Part shown: positions 16,355 through 26,173 of the stretch, piece after piece
How the letters are laid out: every line of letters starts with the position of its first letter
Numbering within the stretch: the first letter of the stretch is position 1
From: Sulfurovum zhangzhouensis
GTDB lineage: Bacteria; Campylobacterota; Campylobacteria; Campylobacterales; Sulfurovaceae
Assembly (NCBI RefSeq): GCF_030347965.1
Contig: NZ_JAQIBD010000003.1
Location: forward strand, 1-64,000
Reading direction: 5' to 3'
DNA length: 64,000 bases
Program-made: the position numbers and the translations under genes
The notes under the pieces: model-generated
Databases searched by the model: none
Seen by the model: only the letters and a program-made list of their open reading frames with translations
What the model was told of the DNA's origin: nothing

Positions 16355-18454
16355 TCACTTTCTCTTTTTTTGCCAAATGCTCATCTGTGCAATCGTATAT
16401 TGATGTTTTCTTTCTGTCTCTCTGATAACAAAAGGGATCTCCTGAGTATCTACCAGAACAAAGTCCCCACCTAAATACTCCATAAGACCATCCAGTGTCG
16501 TGACAGCATTCCCGTCTTTTTTATAGCCCCCGATCCATTTCTCTTTAGGGGTGTATTCTTCCATCCATGTATAAGGAGAGGTCAAAATCAACATCCCCTC
16601 TTCATTCAACCGTGCCGCCAATGAATCAAGAAATTTTCCGGGATCATAGAGCCTGTCGATCAGATTGCCTGCAAAGATTAGATCAAATCCCTCATAAATT
16701 GATTTTAGATTGCATGCATCAGCCTGCCAGAAACTGACTTTATGTGCTATCTCTTCCAGCCCGTAAGTATTTAAGCTAACCTCTTCAAACCACTCCAGCT
16801 CTCCCTCTATAGGAATACTATAACGTAACACTCCTTCTTCTTTGAGCAGTTGTGCTTGCTGGATAAAGCGTGCCGAAAAATCCACTCCGATCACTTCATC
16901 AAACTCACGTGCCAGCTCAAAACTGCTACGCCCGATGGCACATCCGACATCAAGTGCTCTTCCTTTGGATTTTTGCCTCATATATTCTAATGCAAGTTTA
17001 GCACATGTTTGAGGATAATTTGCTACACCAAAACGATTCTCTCCCCAACCGAAATGACAATACTGTGAGATCAATATATCACTCATGTAGGCTGAAGTTT
17101 TGATATCCTCTTCATACATACTTTCTACATACCTAAAGCCTGCAAACTGATAGAAGTGACGCCTGAAGGCATATCTGCTGCTCTCTGTCGCCAAGTTCCC
17201 GCAACTGATCCATGACCCGCCTTTGATCAAGTTATGCTCCCCATCAAAGGTCGGTACAGTAAAATCATCATAGATAGGGTGTACCTTAAATCCCTCGTAA
17301 GGATAGATAGGCGTCCTGGACCATTGCCATACATTGCCTATTACATCATAAAAACCATGATGTTCATAACAATCTATCGGTGTACTCGAGGCAGCCCCTT
17401 CAAGTGCTAAATTACCCGGTACTTTCTCTCCCCACGATAAAATCGGCTCAACTTGTGTAAAGTCTCTGAGTCGAAAATATTCATCCTCAGTAGGCAAAGT
17501 TACAGTGACACCCAATTTTTCACTTTTCCATTTACAGAATGCTTCGGCCTCATGAAAGTTTACCTCTACTGGCCAATTCAAAGGCAAAGGTATCTCTTTG
17601 GTCAAAGTACGAAGCTTGTAGTGATCCCCTGCAGCGATCCAAAAACGCGGAGCTGAAACTTTTTCATAACTACGCCAAGCATTTCCTTCCTCACTCCAAA
17701 ATGAGGAAGTCTCATACCCTCTATCTTCGACAAACTCCAGAAACTCCTGATTGCTTACCAGGTATTTCGAGGCTTTAAAATCAGGTACTTCACAAGTATG
17801 TTCTCCATACTCATTATCCCAGCCATAGAGCGATGCATGTATAGCTGTTCCTGAATGTACCGTTCCTCCCTTGACTTCAAGCAAGCTATTTGAAGGAGAC
17901 ATACCGGCAGACTCTGATGCTTGCCATGAGTGATGCTGCCTTAGCCAGGTTAAGGGAAGTTGACGCATCAATACCGCAGAGGTTTCTAAATGGATATTTT
18001 CATGTTCGATTCCCATCAAGATAGTCCACCAGGGAGATTTCTCTGTAATAGGAAGCTCTAAAGTAAGCCTATCAATCACTCCATTGACAATCTCAAATAC
18101 CTTGTCCCGATACTGCCGTGTTTCCTGAAGTGTAGGCCAATCATAGTGCTTTTCATTCAGATCATCCCAACTCATCTCGTCAACACCGATAGCAAAGATC
18201 GACTCAAGATGCTTATCTACTCTGTAGTCAATAAGTTTTGCAAGTTTGAATTTATTGATATAAAAGACAGCAGTGTGTCCATAATAGAAAATTAAAGGAT
18301 GACGAAGCGGATCAGCCTTGTTATAATAGGCATTCTCATCCGAGATCACTTCGAAAAGTGACTCGTAACGTCGGTAGCAAGACTGAAAATAGTCTCTGAT
18401 CTCTTGTCGCTTGGATTGAGCGTCCATTCCTGTAAGTATAGGAGTTCTCAGCAT
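16355..18454 (-). CDS. ovoA: 5-histidylcysteine sulfoxide synthase / methyltransferase
   Basis: Iron-dependent enzyme joining Cys to His at C5 with O2, the first ovothiol step, fused to the N-methyltransferase of the last step. 699 aa, the full bifunctional length. A DinB-like domain holds the three-His iron site: His60, His151, His155 (HENIHLE, also HxxxHxE). A formylglycine-generating-enzyme-like domain runs about 190-445 with VIGNVWQWS and GGSW. A SAM methyltransferase domain begins about 465, with motif LDVGCAIGRS (501-510). The RBS GGAGAAG precedes the ATG. It is set among Sec and peptidoglycan genes, directly upstream of ovoB. Confidence 0.94.
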   Translation of the reverse strand: MLRTPILTGMDAQSKRQEIRDYFQSCYRRYESLFEVISDENAYYNKADPLRHPLIFYYGHTAVFYINKFKLAKLIDYRVDKHLESIFAIGVDEMSWDDLNEKHYDWPTLQETRQYRDKVFEIVNGVIDRLTLELPITEKSPWWTILMGIEHENIHLETSAVLMRQLPLTWLRQHHSWQASESAGMSPSNSLLEVKGGTVHSGTAIHASLYGWDNEYGEHTCEVPDFKASKYLVSNQEFLEFVEDRGYETSSFWSEEGNAWRSYEKVSAPRFWIAAGDHYKLRTLTKEIPLPLNWPVEVNFHEAEAFCKWKSEKLGVTVTLPTEDEYFRLRDFTQVEPILSWGEKVPGNLALEGAASSTPIDCYEHHGFYDVIGNVWQWSRTPIYPYEGFKVHPIYDDFTVPTFDGEHNLIKGGSWISCGNLATESSRYAFRRHFYQFAGFRYVESMYEEDIKTSAYMSDILISQYCHFGWGENRFGVANYPQTCAKLALEYMRQKSKGRALDVGCAIGRSSFELAREFDEVIGVDFSARFIQQAQLLKEEGVLRYSIPIEGELEWFEEVSLNTYGLEEIAHKVSFWQADACNLKSIYEGFDLIFAGNLIDRLYDPGKFLDSLAARLNEEGMLILTSPYTWMEEYTPKEKWIGGYKKDGNAVTTLDGLMEYLGGDFVLVDTQEIPFVIRETERKHQYTIAQMSIWQKKRK

Positions 18455-18498
18455 CGATCACTCTTCTCCTACATATCGAGGCTACAAAGCATAAATCA

Positions 18499-18837
18499 CT
18501 AAAACTCTGTTTTTTGTTTTGCACTTTCTATCATAGAAATGAAGATTGTATAAAGGTTAGCGATCACTGCACCGATCACCAATCCAACAGCCATATCAAC
18601 ATTGGTATAGAACTTCATCGCAAAAAATGCAGGGATCAAGTGAAGATCCGCAACCAATGAACCGGCCAAAAGTTCAGCAGATAGAACATTTCTTACTCCG
18701 ATTTTCATCAATGTTGACACTACGTTGACCGATCCGGCGATAAATAGAGCAACCAATGAATGCTCAAATATAAATGCCGCTGATGTCGTTAAAGACATCA
18801 GTGTAAAGAACATATAAAAAACTTTACCCCAGTTCAT
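18499..18837 (-). CDS. small membrane protein, possibly DUF6394 family
   Basis: 112 aa with about four membrane helices (about 5-20, 27-45, 55-75, 80-100) and a short polar tail. The sequence resembles the uncharacterised DUF6394 proteins of Campylobacterota (recalled, not searched). It lies 28 nt after secF and 44 nt before ovoA, linking the Sec genes to the ovothiol pair. No catalytic or binding motif is evident. Confidence 0.75.
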   Translation of the reverse strand: MNWGKVFYMFFTLMSLTTSAAFIFEHSLVALFIAGSVNVVSTLMKIGVRNVLSAELLAGSLVADLHLIPAFFAMKFYTNVDMAVGLVIGAVIANLYTIFISMIESAKQKTEF

Positions 18838-18865
18838 TCTGACTCCTTAAGTCTCTTTGTCGCTA

Positions 18866-19840
18866 TTATAACGTACCTTGCTCGTACATTGCTCTCATCT
18901 TCTCTTTATCTTTTTCTCTTTTAAGCTTTTCGGCCTCTTTGGCTCTAAAGCCGCCTACTGAGAAACCAAGCCACATCAAGATCGGTGAGGCTACGAAGAT
19001 TGATGAGTAAGTACCTACGATCACACCTACAAGCAGAGTAAATGAGAATCCGTTAATGATCTCTCCTCCAAACAAGAAGAGTGTCAATACCACAAAAAAA
19101 GTTGTCAAAGAAGTCAATGTTGTACGCGAAAGTGTACGTGTCACAGACTCATCGATAATCCCTGCGAGGTCAGGCTCTTTGATCGTTCTGATCCCCTCTC
19201 GGATACGGTCAAAAACAATAATTGTATCGTTAAGTGAGTATCCAAGGATCGTCAGCAACGCCGCTAAGATATCCAGGTTCACTTCTACACTGAAGAGTAC
19301 GATCATACCCATAGCAATAGTAACATCATGAATAAGTGCCATTACAGATGCTATTGCAAAACGCCACTCAAATCTAAATGATACATAGATCAAAATACCG
19401 ATGATCGCCAGTACCATAGCCATCAGCCCCTTCTCACGAAGCTCTGAACCGACCTTTGCACCAACCATATCGACACGTCTTACTTCTTTAAACCCTTGAG
19501 TGTCTTTGAGCAGTTCTCTAACCTGATCTCCTATATCCGTACCGACATTCTTCGAACTTGTCTTTGTTTTGATCACGATCTCTTCATCTACACCGAAGTA
19601 AGTAACGCTTGCACCTTTATATGCTTCTTGGGTATTAAGAACATTTCGAACTTCATCTATCGGTGCTTTCTGATCATACTGAACCTGTATCACGGTACCG
19701 CCGGCAAAGTCGATACCCATATTGAAACCTTTGGTAAAGATCAGTCCTAAAGAGGTAAGCACCAATATCATCGAAAGAATTCCAAAACGTTTTGCATGTG
19801 ACATCAAAGAGAGAGGTTTTTCATATTTAAAAAGTTCCAT
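18866..19840 (-). CDS. secF: protein translocase subunit SecF
   Basis: Inner-membrane part of the SecDF complex that uses proton motive force to pull proteins through SecYEG. 324 aa with a first membrane helix, the FNMGIDFAGGT motif, a small periplasmic domain and five further helices (SecD_SecF family), including the DVTIAMG and LGYSLNDTIIVFDRIREG segments. The start overlaps the secD stop by 1 nt. Confidence 0.97.
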   Translation of the reverse strand: MELFKYEKPLSLMSHAKRFGILSMILVLTSLGLIFTKGFNMGIDFAGGTVIQVQYDQKAPIDEVRNVLNTQEAYKGASVTYFGVDEEIVIKTKTSSKNVGTDIGDQVRELLKDTQGFKEVRRVDMVGAKVGSELREKGLMAMVLAIIGILIYVSFRFEWRFAIASVMALIHDVTIAMGMIVLFSVEVNLDILAALLTILGYSLNDTIIVFDRIREGIRTIKEPDLAGIIDESVTRTLSRTTLTSLTTFFVVLTLFLFGGEIINGFSFTLLVGVIVGTYSSIFVASPILMWLGFSVGGFRAKEAEKLKREKDKEKMRAMYEQGTL

Positions 19841-21411
19841 TATTTACTCCCTTTTATTCCAAACCAGTAACCCAGTCTGTTTTTATCCATTTTTGGCACT
19901 ATCCACTGGTAGATACCGTGTGTTCCAACAATAGCTGTTAGCATTGATGCCATAATACCGATACTCATAGTAAGTGCAAATCCTTTGATCGCACCTGTAC
20001 CGTATGCATAGAGCACAGTTGCAGCGATCAGTGTTGTAACGTTGGCATCCCAGATCGCAGTGAAGGCATTATTGTAACCGTCTTCAATCGATTTTACTAT
20101 CGATTTTCCTTCATGAAGCAATTCACGAATACGCTCATTGATGATTACGTTGGCATCTACTGCCATACCTACGGTAAGTACGATACCAGCCATTCCAGGC
20201 AGTGTCAGAGTCGCGCCAAAGAGAGACATAATTGCAAGGATCAAAAAGAGGTTCCCTATCAATGCGACATTGGCAATCACACCTGCCATACCGTAGTAGA
20301 TCACCATAAAGGCAACAACAAGTACAAATCCAAGTACTAATGCGATAGAACTTGCCTTGATACTATCTGCACCCAAACTTGGTCCTACACTTCTCTTCTC
20401 CATTACATATACAGGTGCGAGCAGTGACCCTGATCGTAAAGCGATCGCTAGATCGTGTGCCTCTTCCATACTAAACTGTCCAGAGATCTGCACATGTCCT
20501 CCACCGATGCGTTCACGGATATTCGGTGCAGAGTAAACTTGATCATCAAGTACAACTGCCATACGTTTACCTACACTGATAGCTGTAAAATCACCGAATA
20601 TTTTTGCTCCCTGCCCATTAAGTGTGAAGTTGATCACAGGCTGGCTGTTCTCATCAAAACCGACTTTTGCATCAGTAAGCATGGAACCATCTAGTACAGG
20701 GATCCCTTTAAGTAGATACTTCTCTCCTGTATTGACATCTGACAATATCACATTGCCATAGCTTTTCGCCTCTGCTGCACTCATGGAGTTTACACGTGCA
20801 ATTCTATCTTCATCGACTGCCATCAACTGTAAGTGTGCTGCACGTGCTATGAGTTCACGGATACGCTGTTCATCTTCTTGTGTTTTGATACCGGGTACCT
20901 CAACAAGGATCTTATCTTCACCTTGTTTTGCAACCGTAGGCTCAGCCAATCCGAACTCATTCAGTCTACCTCTGATCGTATCAACTGCCTGATCAATCGC
21001 ATCTTTTTTAGTTCGTTCGATCTCCTGTGCGGTCATCTGTATAGAGTACTTCAAAGCATTCTCGCTAAATGTCACACCTTCCAACTCCTCTTTGAGGAGC
21101 TTATTGACCTTAGCGATATCATCTTTGTCCAAGATCTCAAAAGTGATTACACCCGTATCTTCATCCAGCTTCAATGCATCAAAGATGATCTCTTCATCAT
21201 CAAAGAGATATTTAACGCTTGATGCGATGGATTTAGACTTAGACGCAATCGCAACTTCGTTTTTAACACCAAGCAGCATATGGAGCCCACCTTGAAGATC
21301 AAGCCCCAAGGTGATCTTCTTCCCGCTTTCGCTTTGCATTAAAGACGGGATAGAGAATACCACCCCGAAAATCAGTGCAAAAGCAAAGATGATCACTCTA
21401 AAATTAAGCAT
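19840..21411 (-). CDS. secD: protein translocase subunit SecD
   Basis: 523 aa. An N-terminal membrane helix is followed by LGLDLQGGLHMLLGV, two periplasmic domains (including DTIRGRLNEFGL and the GGGHVQISGQF loop) and a six-helix membrane part with TLPGMAGIVLTVGMAVDANVIINERIRE. The periplasmic part is shorter than in Escherichia coli SecD (615 aa), as is usual outside gammaproteobacteria. It overlaps yajC by 8 nt and secF by 1 nt, giving the standard yajC-secD-secF operon. Confidence 0.97.
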   Translation of the reverse strand: MLNFRVIIFAFALIFGVVFSIPSLMQSESGKKITLGLDLQGGLHMLLGVKNEVAIASKSKSIASSVKYLFDDEEIIFDALKLDEDTGVITFEILDKDDIAKVNKLLKEELEGVTFSENALKYSIQMTAQEIERTKKDAIDQAVDTIRGRLNEFGLAEPTVAKQGEDKILVEVPGIKTQEDEQRIRELIARAAHLQLMAVDEDRIARVNSMSAAEAKSYGNVILSDVNTGEKYLLKGIPVLDGSMLTDAKVGFDENSQPVINFTLNGQGAKIFGDFTAISVGKRMAVVLDDQVYSAPNIRERIGGGHVQISGQFSMEEAHDLAIALRSGSLLAPVYVMEKRSVGPSLGADSIKASSIALVLGFVLVVAFMVIYYGMAGVIANVALIGNLFLILAIMSLFGATLTLPGMAGIVLTVGMAVDANVIINERIRELLHEGKSIVKSIEDGYNNAFTAIWDANVTTLIAATVLYAYGTGAIKGFALTMSIGIMASMLTAIVGTHGIYQWIVPKMDKNRLGYWFGIKGSK

Positions 21412-21691
21412 CGCTACCGGTTACCTCTTCTTTTTTTGCTACAAACGATCTGTCAAGTCTGACAATCGTATCTTCATTTAGTTTGATTTTGATAAAATCT
21501 TCTTCAGTTTTCACAATCTCTGCAATAAGCCCACCGCTTGTAACGATCTTGTCACCTTTTGTAAGGCCATCAAGCATCGCACGGTGTGCTTTTTGATGTT
21601 TCTGCTGTGGTCTGATGATCAAGAAATAAAAGATCGCAAATAAAATGATAAGTGGCAAAAATGAACCGATTACACTACCTTGTTGTTCCAT
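21404..21691 (-). CDS. yajC: preprotein translocase subunit YajC
   Basis: 95 aa accessory subunit of the SecDF-YajC complex: one membrane helix (about 9-25, FLPLIILFAIFYFLI), the RPQQKHQKAH motif and a small SH3-like domain (GDKIVTSGGLIAEIV). It is the first gene of the long minus-strand run. Only 12 nt separate its ATG from the ATG of the divergent lnt gene. Confidence 0.95.
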   Translation of the reverse strand: MEQQGSVIGSFLPLIILFAIFYFLIIRPQQKHQKAHRAMLDGLTKGDKIVTSGGLIAEIVKTEEDFIKIKLNEDTIVRLDRSFVAKKEEVTGSDA

Positions 21692-21703
21692 GGATATCCT
21701 TCA

Positions 21704-22978
21704 ATGAATAAAATTGGCAAATATTTTAACACCTTTGATATAACAAGAGGCTTGCTAATATCTTTTTTGTTATCCGCTTTTATCTACATCCATCATTTCA
21801 ACCTTTCATATCCGATTTTAAATACGTTATTAGGGCTTCTGGGACTCTATCTTTTATTGGCTTCAGAGCGTAAGAGCTGGTTCTGGAGCGGCGTATTTGT
21901 CGGACTCTTTTGGTTTTGGTGGATCATACTCAGTTTCAAACACTACCAAATGCTTTGGGCTATACCTATCGGACTGCTATTCATCGCTTTGATCTATGGG
22001 ATAATTTTTTGGGCCATTGCTTATCTTAGTGAAAAACTTGCTTCAACACTCCCTGTTCAGGCTCTATCTGTACTTATACTAAAAGGGCTTGGCGTTTTGG
22101 CAATAAGCTATATCCACCCTTTTAGCTTTGACTGGCTCAAACCTGAACTCATTTTTATTGAGAGCTACCTGGGGATAGAAAAGTGGCAGTTTGCTATCAT
22201 TCTTTCCGCGGTCATTTTAACCCTTTGGCAATCCCGTCCTTATTATCTGCTTTTAATCGTATTAGCCTACCATCCTTTACCCAAAAATGTTCCGACAGTT
22301 GATAAGGATCTACAGATCATCTCTACATCAATTCCAGTTGAGGATAAGTGGAAAGAGTCTCATCAGCCTCTGCATTTTCAGATGTTTTTTGAGCAGATCG
22401 ACAAAGCGATCAATGCTGATAAAAAACTGATCATTCTTCCGGAGTCGGTCTTCCCTGTATTTATCAACCATTCCCAGGAAATCATCGACAAACTTCAAGC
22501 ACGTGCCCAAAAAATCAATATCGTCACCGGAGGGCTCTTTGCTGATGGCACTGTGCCACGTAACTCTACTTATATCTTCACCAAAAATCATATATTGGTC
22601 GCTAACAAAGTCGTGCTGGTACCCTTTGGAGAGAGTAATCCTCTGCCTGACTTTCTTAGTGACTGGGTCAATGAAGTCTTTTATGACGGTGCAGTGGATT
22701 ATGTCGCCAGTGCGGATATCACAGACTACAAGGTTGAAGGTAAAGTCTATCGCAATGCGATCTGCTTTGAAGCAACCAGCGAAAAGCTCTACAAAGATCA
22801 TCCAGAACATATGATTGTATTAAGTAACAATGGCTGGTTTGTTCCCTCTACTGAGCCGAGTTTACAAAAATTGCTGCTGCTTTATTACAACAAAAAGTAT
22901 GATACGACCATCTATCACAGTATCAATATGTCGCCCTCTTATATCATTCAAGACGGTATGATCATGGAGGTAGAGTAA
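21704..22978 (+). CDS. lnt: apolipoprotein N-acyltransferase
   Basis: Inner-membrane enzyme that adds the third acyl chain to lipoproteins. I start at the ATG at 21704 (424 aa); the TTG at 21680 would run into yajC. About six membrane helices (residues 1-190) precede the periplasmic nitrilase domain with the Glu247 (LPESVFPVF), Lys302 and Cys354 (ICFEAT) triad. It is shorter than the Escherichia coli protein (512 aa), as expected for Campylobacterota. A plausible client is at hand: the window encodes at least three lipoproteins. The stop overlaps the asnB start by 1 nt. Confidence 0.93.
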   Translation: MNKIGKYFNTFDITRGLLISFLLSAFIYIHHFNLSYPILNTLLGLLGLYLLLASERKSWFWSGVFVGLFWFWWIILSFKHYQMLWAIPIGLLFIALIYGIIFWAIAYLSEKLASTLPVQALSVLILKGLGVLAISYIHPFSFDWLKPELIFIESYLGIEKWQFAIILSAVILTLWQSRPYYLLLIVLAYHPLPKNVPTVDKDLQIISTSIPVEDKWKESHQPLHFQMFFEQIDKAINADKKLIILPESVFPVFINHSQEIIDKLQARAQKINIVTGGLFADGTVPRNSTYIFTKNHILVANKVVLVPFGESNPLPDFLSDWVNEVFYDGAVDYVASADITDYKVEGKVYRNAICFEATSEKLYKDHPEHMIVLSNNGWFVPSTEPSLQKLLLLYYNKKYDTTIYHSINMSPSYIIQDGMIMEVE

Positions 22979-24765
22979 TGTGTGCGATCTTCGGCATTGT
23001 CGGGAAATATGATACAACTCAGGCACAAGGAGCTTTTGAGACACTGACTCACAGGGGAGTAGACGAAAGTAATGCGATTGGCAACGAACAATACTTTCTT
23101 GGAGTGCACCGTCTTGCTATTACTGCCATTCATACGCCGCATATCCAACCCATCCAAAAAGAGAATCTCCTCTTTGCTATGAACGGTGAAGTATACAACT
23201 ACCGGACATTGGCTCACGAACTGGGTATCGAAGCTAAAAGCGATACGCAGGTTGCTTTTGCTGCCTATCAGCAATGGGGTGATCGTTTTGTAGAAAAACT
23301 GCGCGGGATGTTTGCGATCGCGATCATAGAGAATGGTACCGTTAAACTTTTTCGCGATCCATTTGGTAAAAAACCGCTTTACTATACAATCCATGATGGA
23401 CAGATCATCTTTGCCAGCGAACTCAAAGCAATTCACTCACTAAAGCCTTTAGAGTTTACCAGAGAGGTCATTCCCGGCTACCTTTCTTATCAAGCTGCTG
23501 TAACCCCCTCTACTTTCGATAAAAATGTTTTTCAAGTCGGTGCAGGATACCAAGTGAGTATTACGCAAACCCATGATGTCTCCACGCATCAGTATTTTTC
23601 TGTACTGGATACACCTGTTACTCTCAATACCAAGGAAGAGGCGATCGATCAAATTCACCAGAAACTCATAGATTCCGTGATACTACGCCTTCCGGCGGAG
23701 GTGAAATACGGTGCCCTGCTTTCAGGAGGTCTGGACTCTTCACTTATTGCTGCACTGGCGGCATCCAATGCACCCCTACACACATTCAGTATCGGTTATG
23801 AAGGCTATGAACAGCATGACGAACGTCCTTACGCTGCACGAGTTGCAGAACATATCGGTTCAACACATCACGCCTATAGTTTTACAAAAGAGAACTTTTT
23901 GGAGACTATGGAAAAGATACTTGTGATCCTTGATGAGCCTTTTTCCGATCCGGCGATGGTACCTCTTTTTTATCTTATGGAACAGATACATAAAGAAGGT
24001 ATCAAAGTGGTACTTACGGGTGATGGGAGTGATGAACTCTTTCTTGGTTATCGCACCTACAAAGAGTACCTGGATATCGAACAGCTTTCCAATCTCAAAC
24101 ACAAAAACTGGCTCAAAACCTATCTTAAATCACACTTTTCCATGCATAAAGAGTGGGAGTGGTATAAACGTATCCTAGAAGACAAAACTCTTTTCCGTTC
24201 CAGTGCTGAACTCTTTACGGATCTACAGCAAAACAAGCTGCTCAAGATGAACATCAAAGACAATCACTCACTAGATAAGATCACTGCGTATATCCAAGAG
24301 TTTGAACAATGCGAAAGAAAGGCACCGGTAGACTGGTATAGCTTTTTGGACCTCAAGATACAACTCGGTGAAGTCTTTTTACGGAAACTCGATCGTATCA
24401 GTATGGCACAAAGTATCGAAGCACGAACACCTTTTTTAGATAAAGAACTTGTTCAAACCGTCTTTGCCTCTGCTCCTGAACTCAGAATTGAACAGATATC
24501 CAAAGGATGGATCAAAGAAATTGCCAAAACCTATCTGCCTGAAGCGATCATACACCGTAAGAAAAAAGGCTTTAACTATCCATACTTGGAATGGCTGCAA
24601 AGCAGTAATGAACTGGAGATTATTCTGACAGTCCAAAAGAAGTTTAAACTGTTTAATGATAATCAGCTCAAATGGCTTCTTTTAGAAGGGGAACAGGGAA
24701 GATTTCAACATCAGATATTCTCACTCTATATCCTCTGTAAATGGATGGATAGGAAACTTGGTTGA
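22978..24765 (+). CDS. asnB: asparagine synthase (glutamine-hydrolysing)
   Basis: 595 aa. The N-terminal class II glutaminase uses Cys2 (MCAIFGIVG; Met1 is removed) with the FNGEVYNYR-type segment (AMNGEVYNY). The C-terminal synthetase domain carries the PP-loop SGGLDSS near residue 248 and TGDGSDELFLGY. It converts Asp to Asn with Gln and ATP, or acts on a related carboxylate in a surface-glycan pathway; the AsnB family includes both. No glycan genes are adjacent, so Asn synthesis is the simpler reading. It starts in the lnt stop codon. Confidence 0.92.
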   Translation: MCAIFGIVGKYDTTQAQGAFETLTHRGVDESNAIGNEQYFLGVHRLAITAIHTPHIQPIQKENLLFAMNGEVYNYRTLAHELGIEAKSDTQVAFAAYQQWGDRFVEKLRGMFAIAIIENGTVKLFRDPFGKKPLYYTIHDGQIIFASELKAIHSLKPLEFTREVIPGYLSYQAAVTPSTFDKNVFQVGAGYQVSITQTHDVSTHQYFSVLDTPVTLNTKEEAIDQIHQKLIDSVILRLPAEVKYGALLSGGLDSSLIAALAASNAPLHTFSIGYEGYEQHDERPYAARVAEHIGSTHHAYSFTKENFLETMEKILVILDEPFSDPAMVPLFYLMEQIHKEGIKVVLTGDGSDELFLGYRTYKEYLDIEQLSNLKHKNWLKTYLKSHFSMHKEWEWYKRILEDKTLFRSSAELFTDLQQNKLLKMNIKDNHSLDKITAYIQEFEQCERKAPVDWYSFLDLKIQLGEVFLRKLDRISMAQSIEARTPFLDKELVQTVFASAPELRIEQISKGWIKEIAKTYLPEAIIHRKKKGFNYPYLEWLQSSNELEIILTVQKKFKLFNDNQLKWLLLEGEQGRFQHQIFSLYILCKWMDRKLG

Positions 24766-24816
24766 TTGACTCATTGTAATGAATTTAGATAAAATATATA
24801 GAAATAAAAGTATGCA

Positions 24817-25188
24817 ATGAACTTCAAAAAATTCTTTATCGCACCGATCAAAGGGTACCAGTATATCTCCCGTATGCTTCCTGCCAACTGCCGTTACTAT
24901 CCGAGCTGCTCTGAGTATGCTAAATGGCAGTTCGAATTCAATGCTCCTTACAAGGCATTGACAGCATCTTCACTGCGGATTTTGCGTTGTAACCAATTTT
25001 TCAAAGGGGGAATCGATTATCCTTTGGTAGACTACACCCCTCCTAAACCGATGGATTTACTCCATTTTAATCAATTTTGTGGCAAAATAGTTATCATCTA
25101 CTGGCTTGTCCCCAAGGCCGGAACAACCCAATTTTATGTACTAAAGGACTTTGATGCCACAACAATTGAGTATCCACTCACCGCTTGA
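24817..25188 (+). CDS. yidD: membrane protein insertion efficiency factor YidD
   Basis: 123 aa. The YidD core is clear: [26 protein letters not shown] and [17 protein letters not shown] (each a longer conserved run). It assists YidC-dependent insertion at the inner face of the membrane. The C-terminus extends about 45 residues beyond the compact core and overlaps pyrC by 35 nt. It is not next to rnpA or yidC, where yidD usually sits. A weak TATA-rich promoter (GATAAAATATATAG) precedes it. Confidence 0.9.
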   Translation: MNFKKFFIAPIKGYQYISRMLPANCRYYPSCSEYAKWQFEFNAPYKALTASSLRILRCNQFFKGGIDYPLVDYTPPKPMDLLHFNQFCGKIVIIYWLVPKAGTTQFYVLKDFDATTIEYPLTA

Positions 25189-26173
25189 TATGCACCTTCA
25201 CCTCAGAGACGGGGAGATGTTAAAAAACATTGCCAAAGCAAGTGCTCATACATTTTCCGGTGCGATCATTATGCCTAACCTTGTACCACCGGTAACAAAC
25301 AAAGAAGAGGTCATTGCTTACAAATCACGTATTATGGAGGCGATCGGCGAAGAGAGCTTTGAGCCTTATATGACACTTTTTTTCAAACCTAGTTACGATA
25401 GAGCATTTCTTGAATCAGTCCGTGATGAGATCACAGCGCTCAAACTCTACCCTGCAGGGATCACTACCAACAGTGAAGGCGGTGTAAGCGGCTTTGATGT
25501 AGAAGAACTTCGCCCTACACTCACAGCGATGAGCGATCTTGGCATTCCTTTATGTATCCATGGAGAGACCAACGGGTTTGTCATGGACAGGGAAGCTGAA
25601 TTTGTTTCCATCTACGAGAAGTTGGCAACAGCTTTTCCTGAACTGAAGATCATTATGGAACATATCACAACAAAAGAGAGTGTGGAAGCGCTGGAAAAAC
25701 ATCCAAACCTTTATGCAACGATCACACTGCATCACCTGCTCATTACACTGGATGATGTAGCCGGCGGAATGTTACAGCCTCACCTTTTCTGTAAACCGAT
25801 TGCAAAACGTCCTCATGATAGAAAAGCTCTTCTGGAAGTTGCACTCAAAGCACATCCTAAAGTGATGTTTGGTTCAGACTCTGCACCGCATCCAAAGGAA
25901 GCAAAAGAAGCATGTGGTTGTGCGGCAGGGGTGTTCACTGCACCAATAGCACTGCAAGTCTTAGCTGAACTCTTTGAGAAACATGATGCTTTGGACAGAC
26001 TGCCTGATTTTATCAGTGGGAATGCAATGCGTATCTATGGAGTTACACCGCCGTCTAAAGAGGTAGTACTGGAAAAGAGTCCCTTTGTAGTACCAAATGA
26101 TTATAACGGCGTTGTACCGATGTATGCAGGAGAGGAAATTGCATACTCGATCAAAGAGGTCAATGTTGGATAG
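25154..26173 (+). CDS. pyrC: dihydroorotase
   Basis: Zinc amidohydrolase of pyrimidine synthesis that interconverts carbamoyl-aspartate and dihydroorotate. 339 aa from the ATG at 25154, with AAGGA 6 nt upstream (a TTG lies 3 nt before). Zinc ligands His14 and His16 (MHLHLRD), the lysine to be carboxylated in [15 protein letters not shown], and the C-terminal FGSDSAPH Asp motif are all present. The size marks the type II (PyrC) form. The start is inside yidD and the end overlaps the carbonic anhydrase gene by 11 nt. Confidence 0.95.
   Translation: MPQQLSIHSPLDMHLHLRDGEMLKNIAKASAHTFSGAIIMPNLVPPVTNKEEVIAYKSRIMEAIGEESFEPYMTLFFKPSYDRAFLESVRDEITALKLYPAGITTNSEGGVSGFDVEELRPTLTAMSDLGIPLCIHGETNGFVMDREAEFVSIYEKLATAFPELKIIMEHITTKESVEALEKHPNLYATITLHHLLITLDDVAGGMLQPHLFCKPIAKRPHDRKALLEVALKAHPKVMFGSDSAPHPKEAKEACGCAAGVFTAPIALQVLAELFEKHDALDRLPDFISGNAMRIYGVTPPSKEVVLEKSPFVVPNDYNGVVPMYAGEEIAYSIKEVNVG

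Noticed and set aside
22328-22810. Minus-strand 160-aa open frame inside lnt
   Set aside because: It lies wholly within the lnt catalytic domain, has no RBS and no family resemblance; a shadow frame.
26097-26162. Longer carbonic anhydrase start
   Set aside because: It would lie far inside pyrC, and the ATG at 26163 has its own RBS and gives normal family length.
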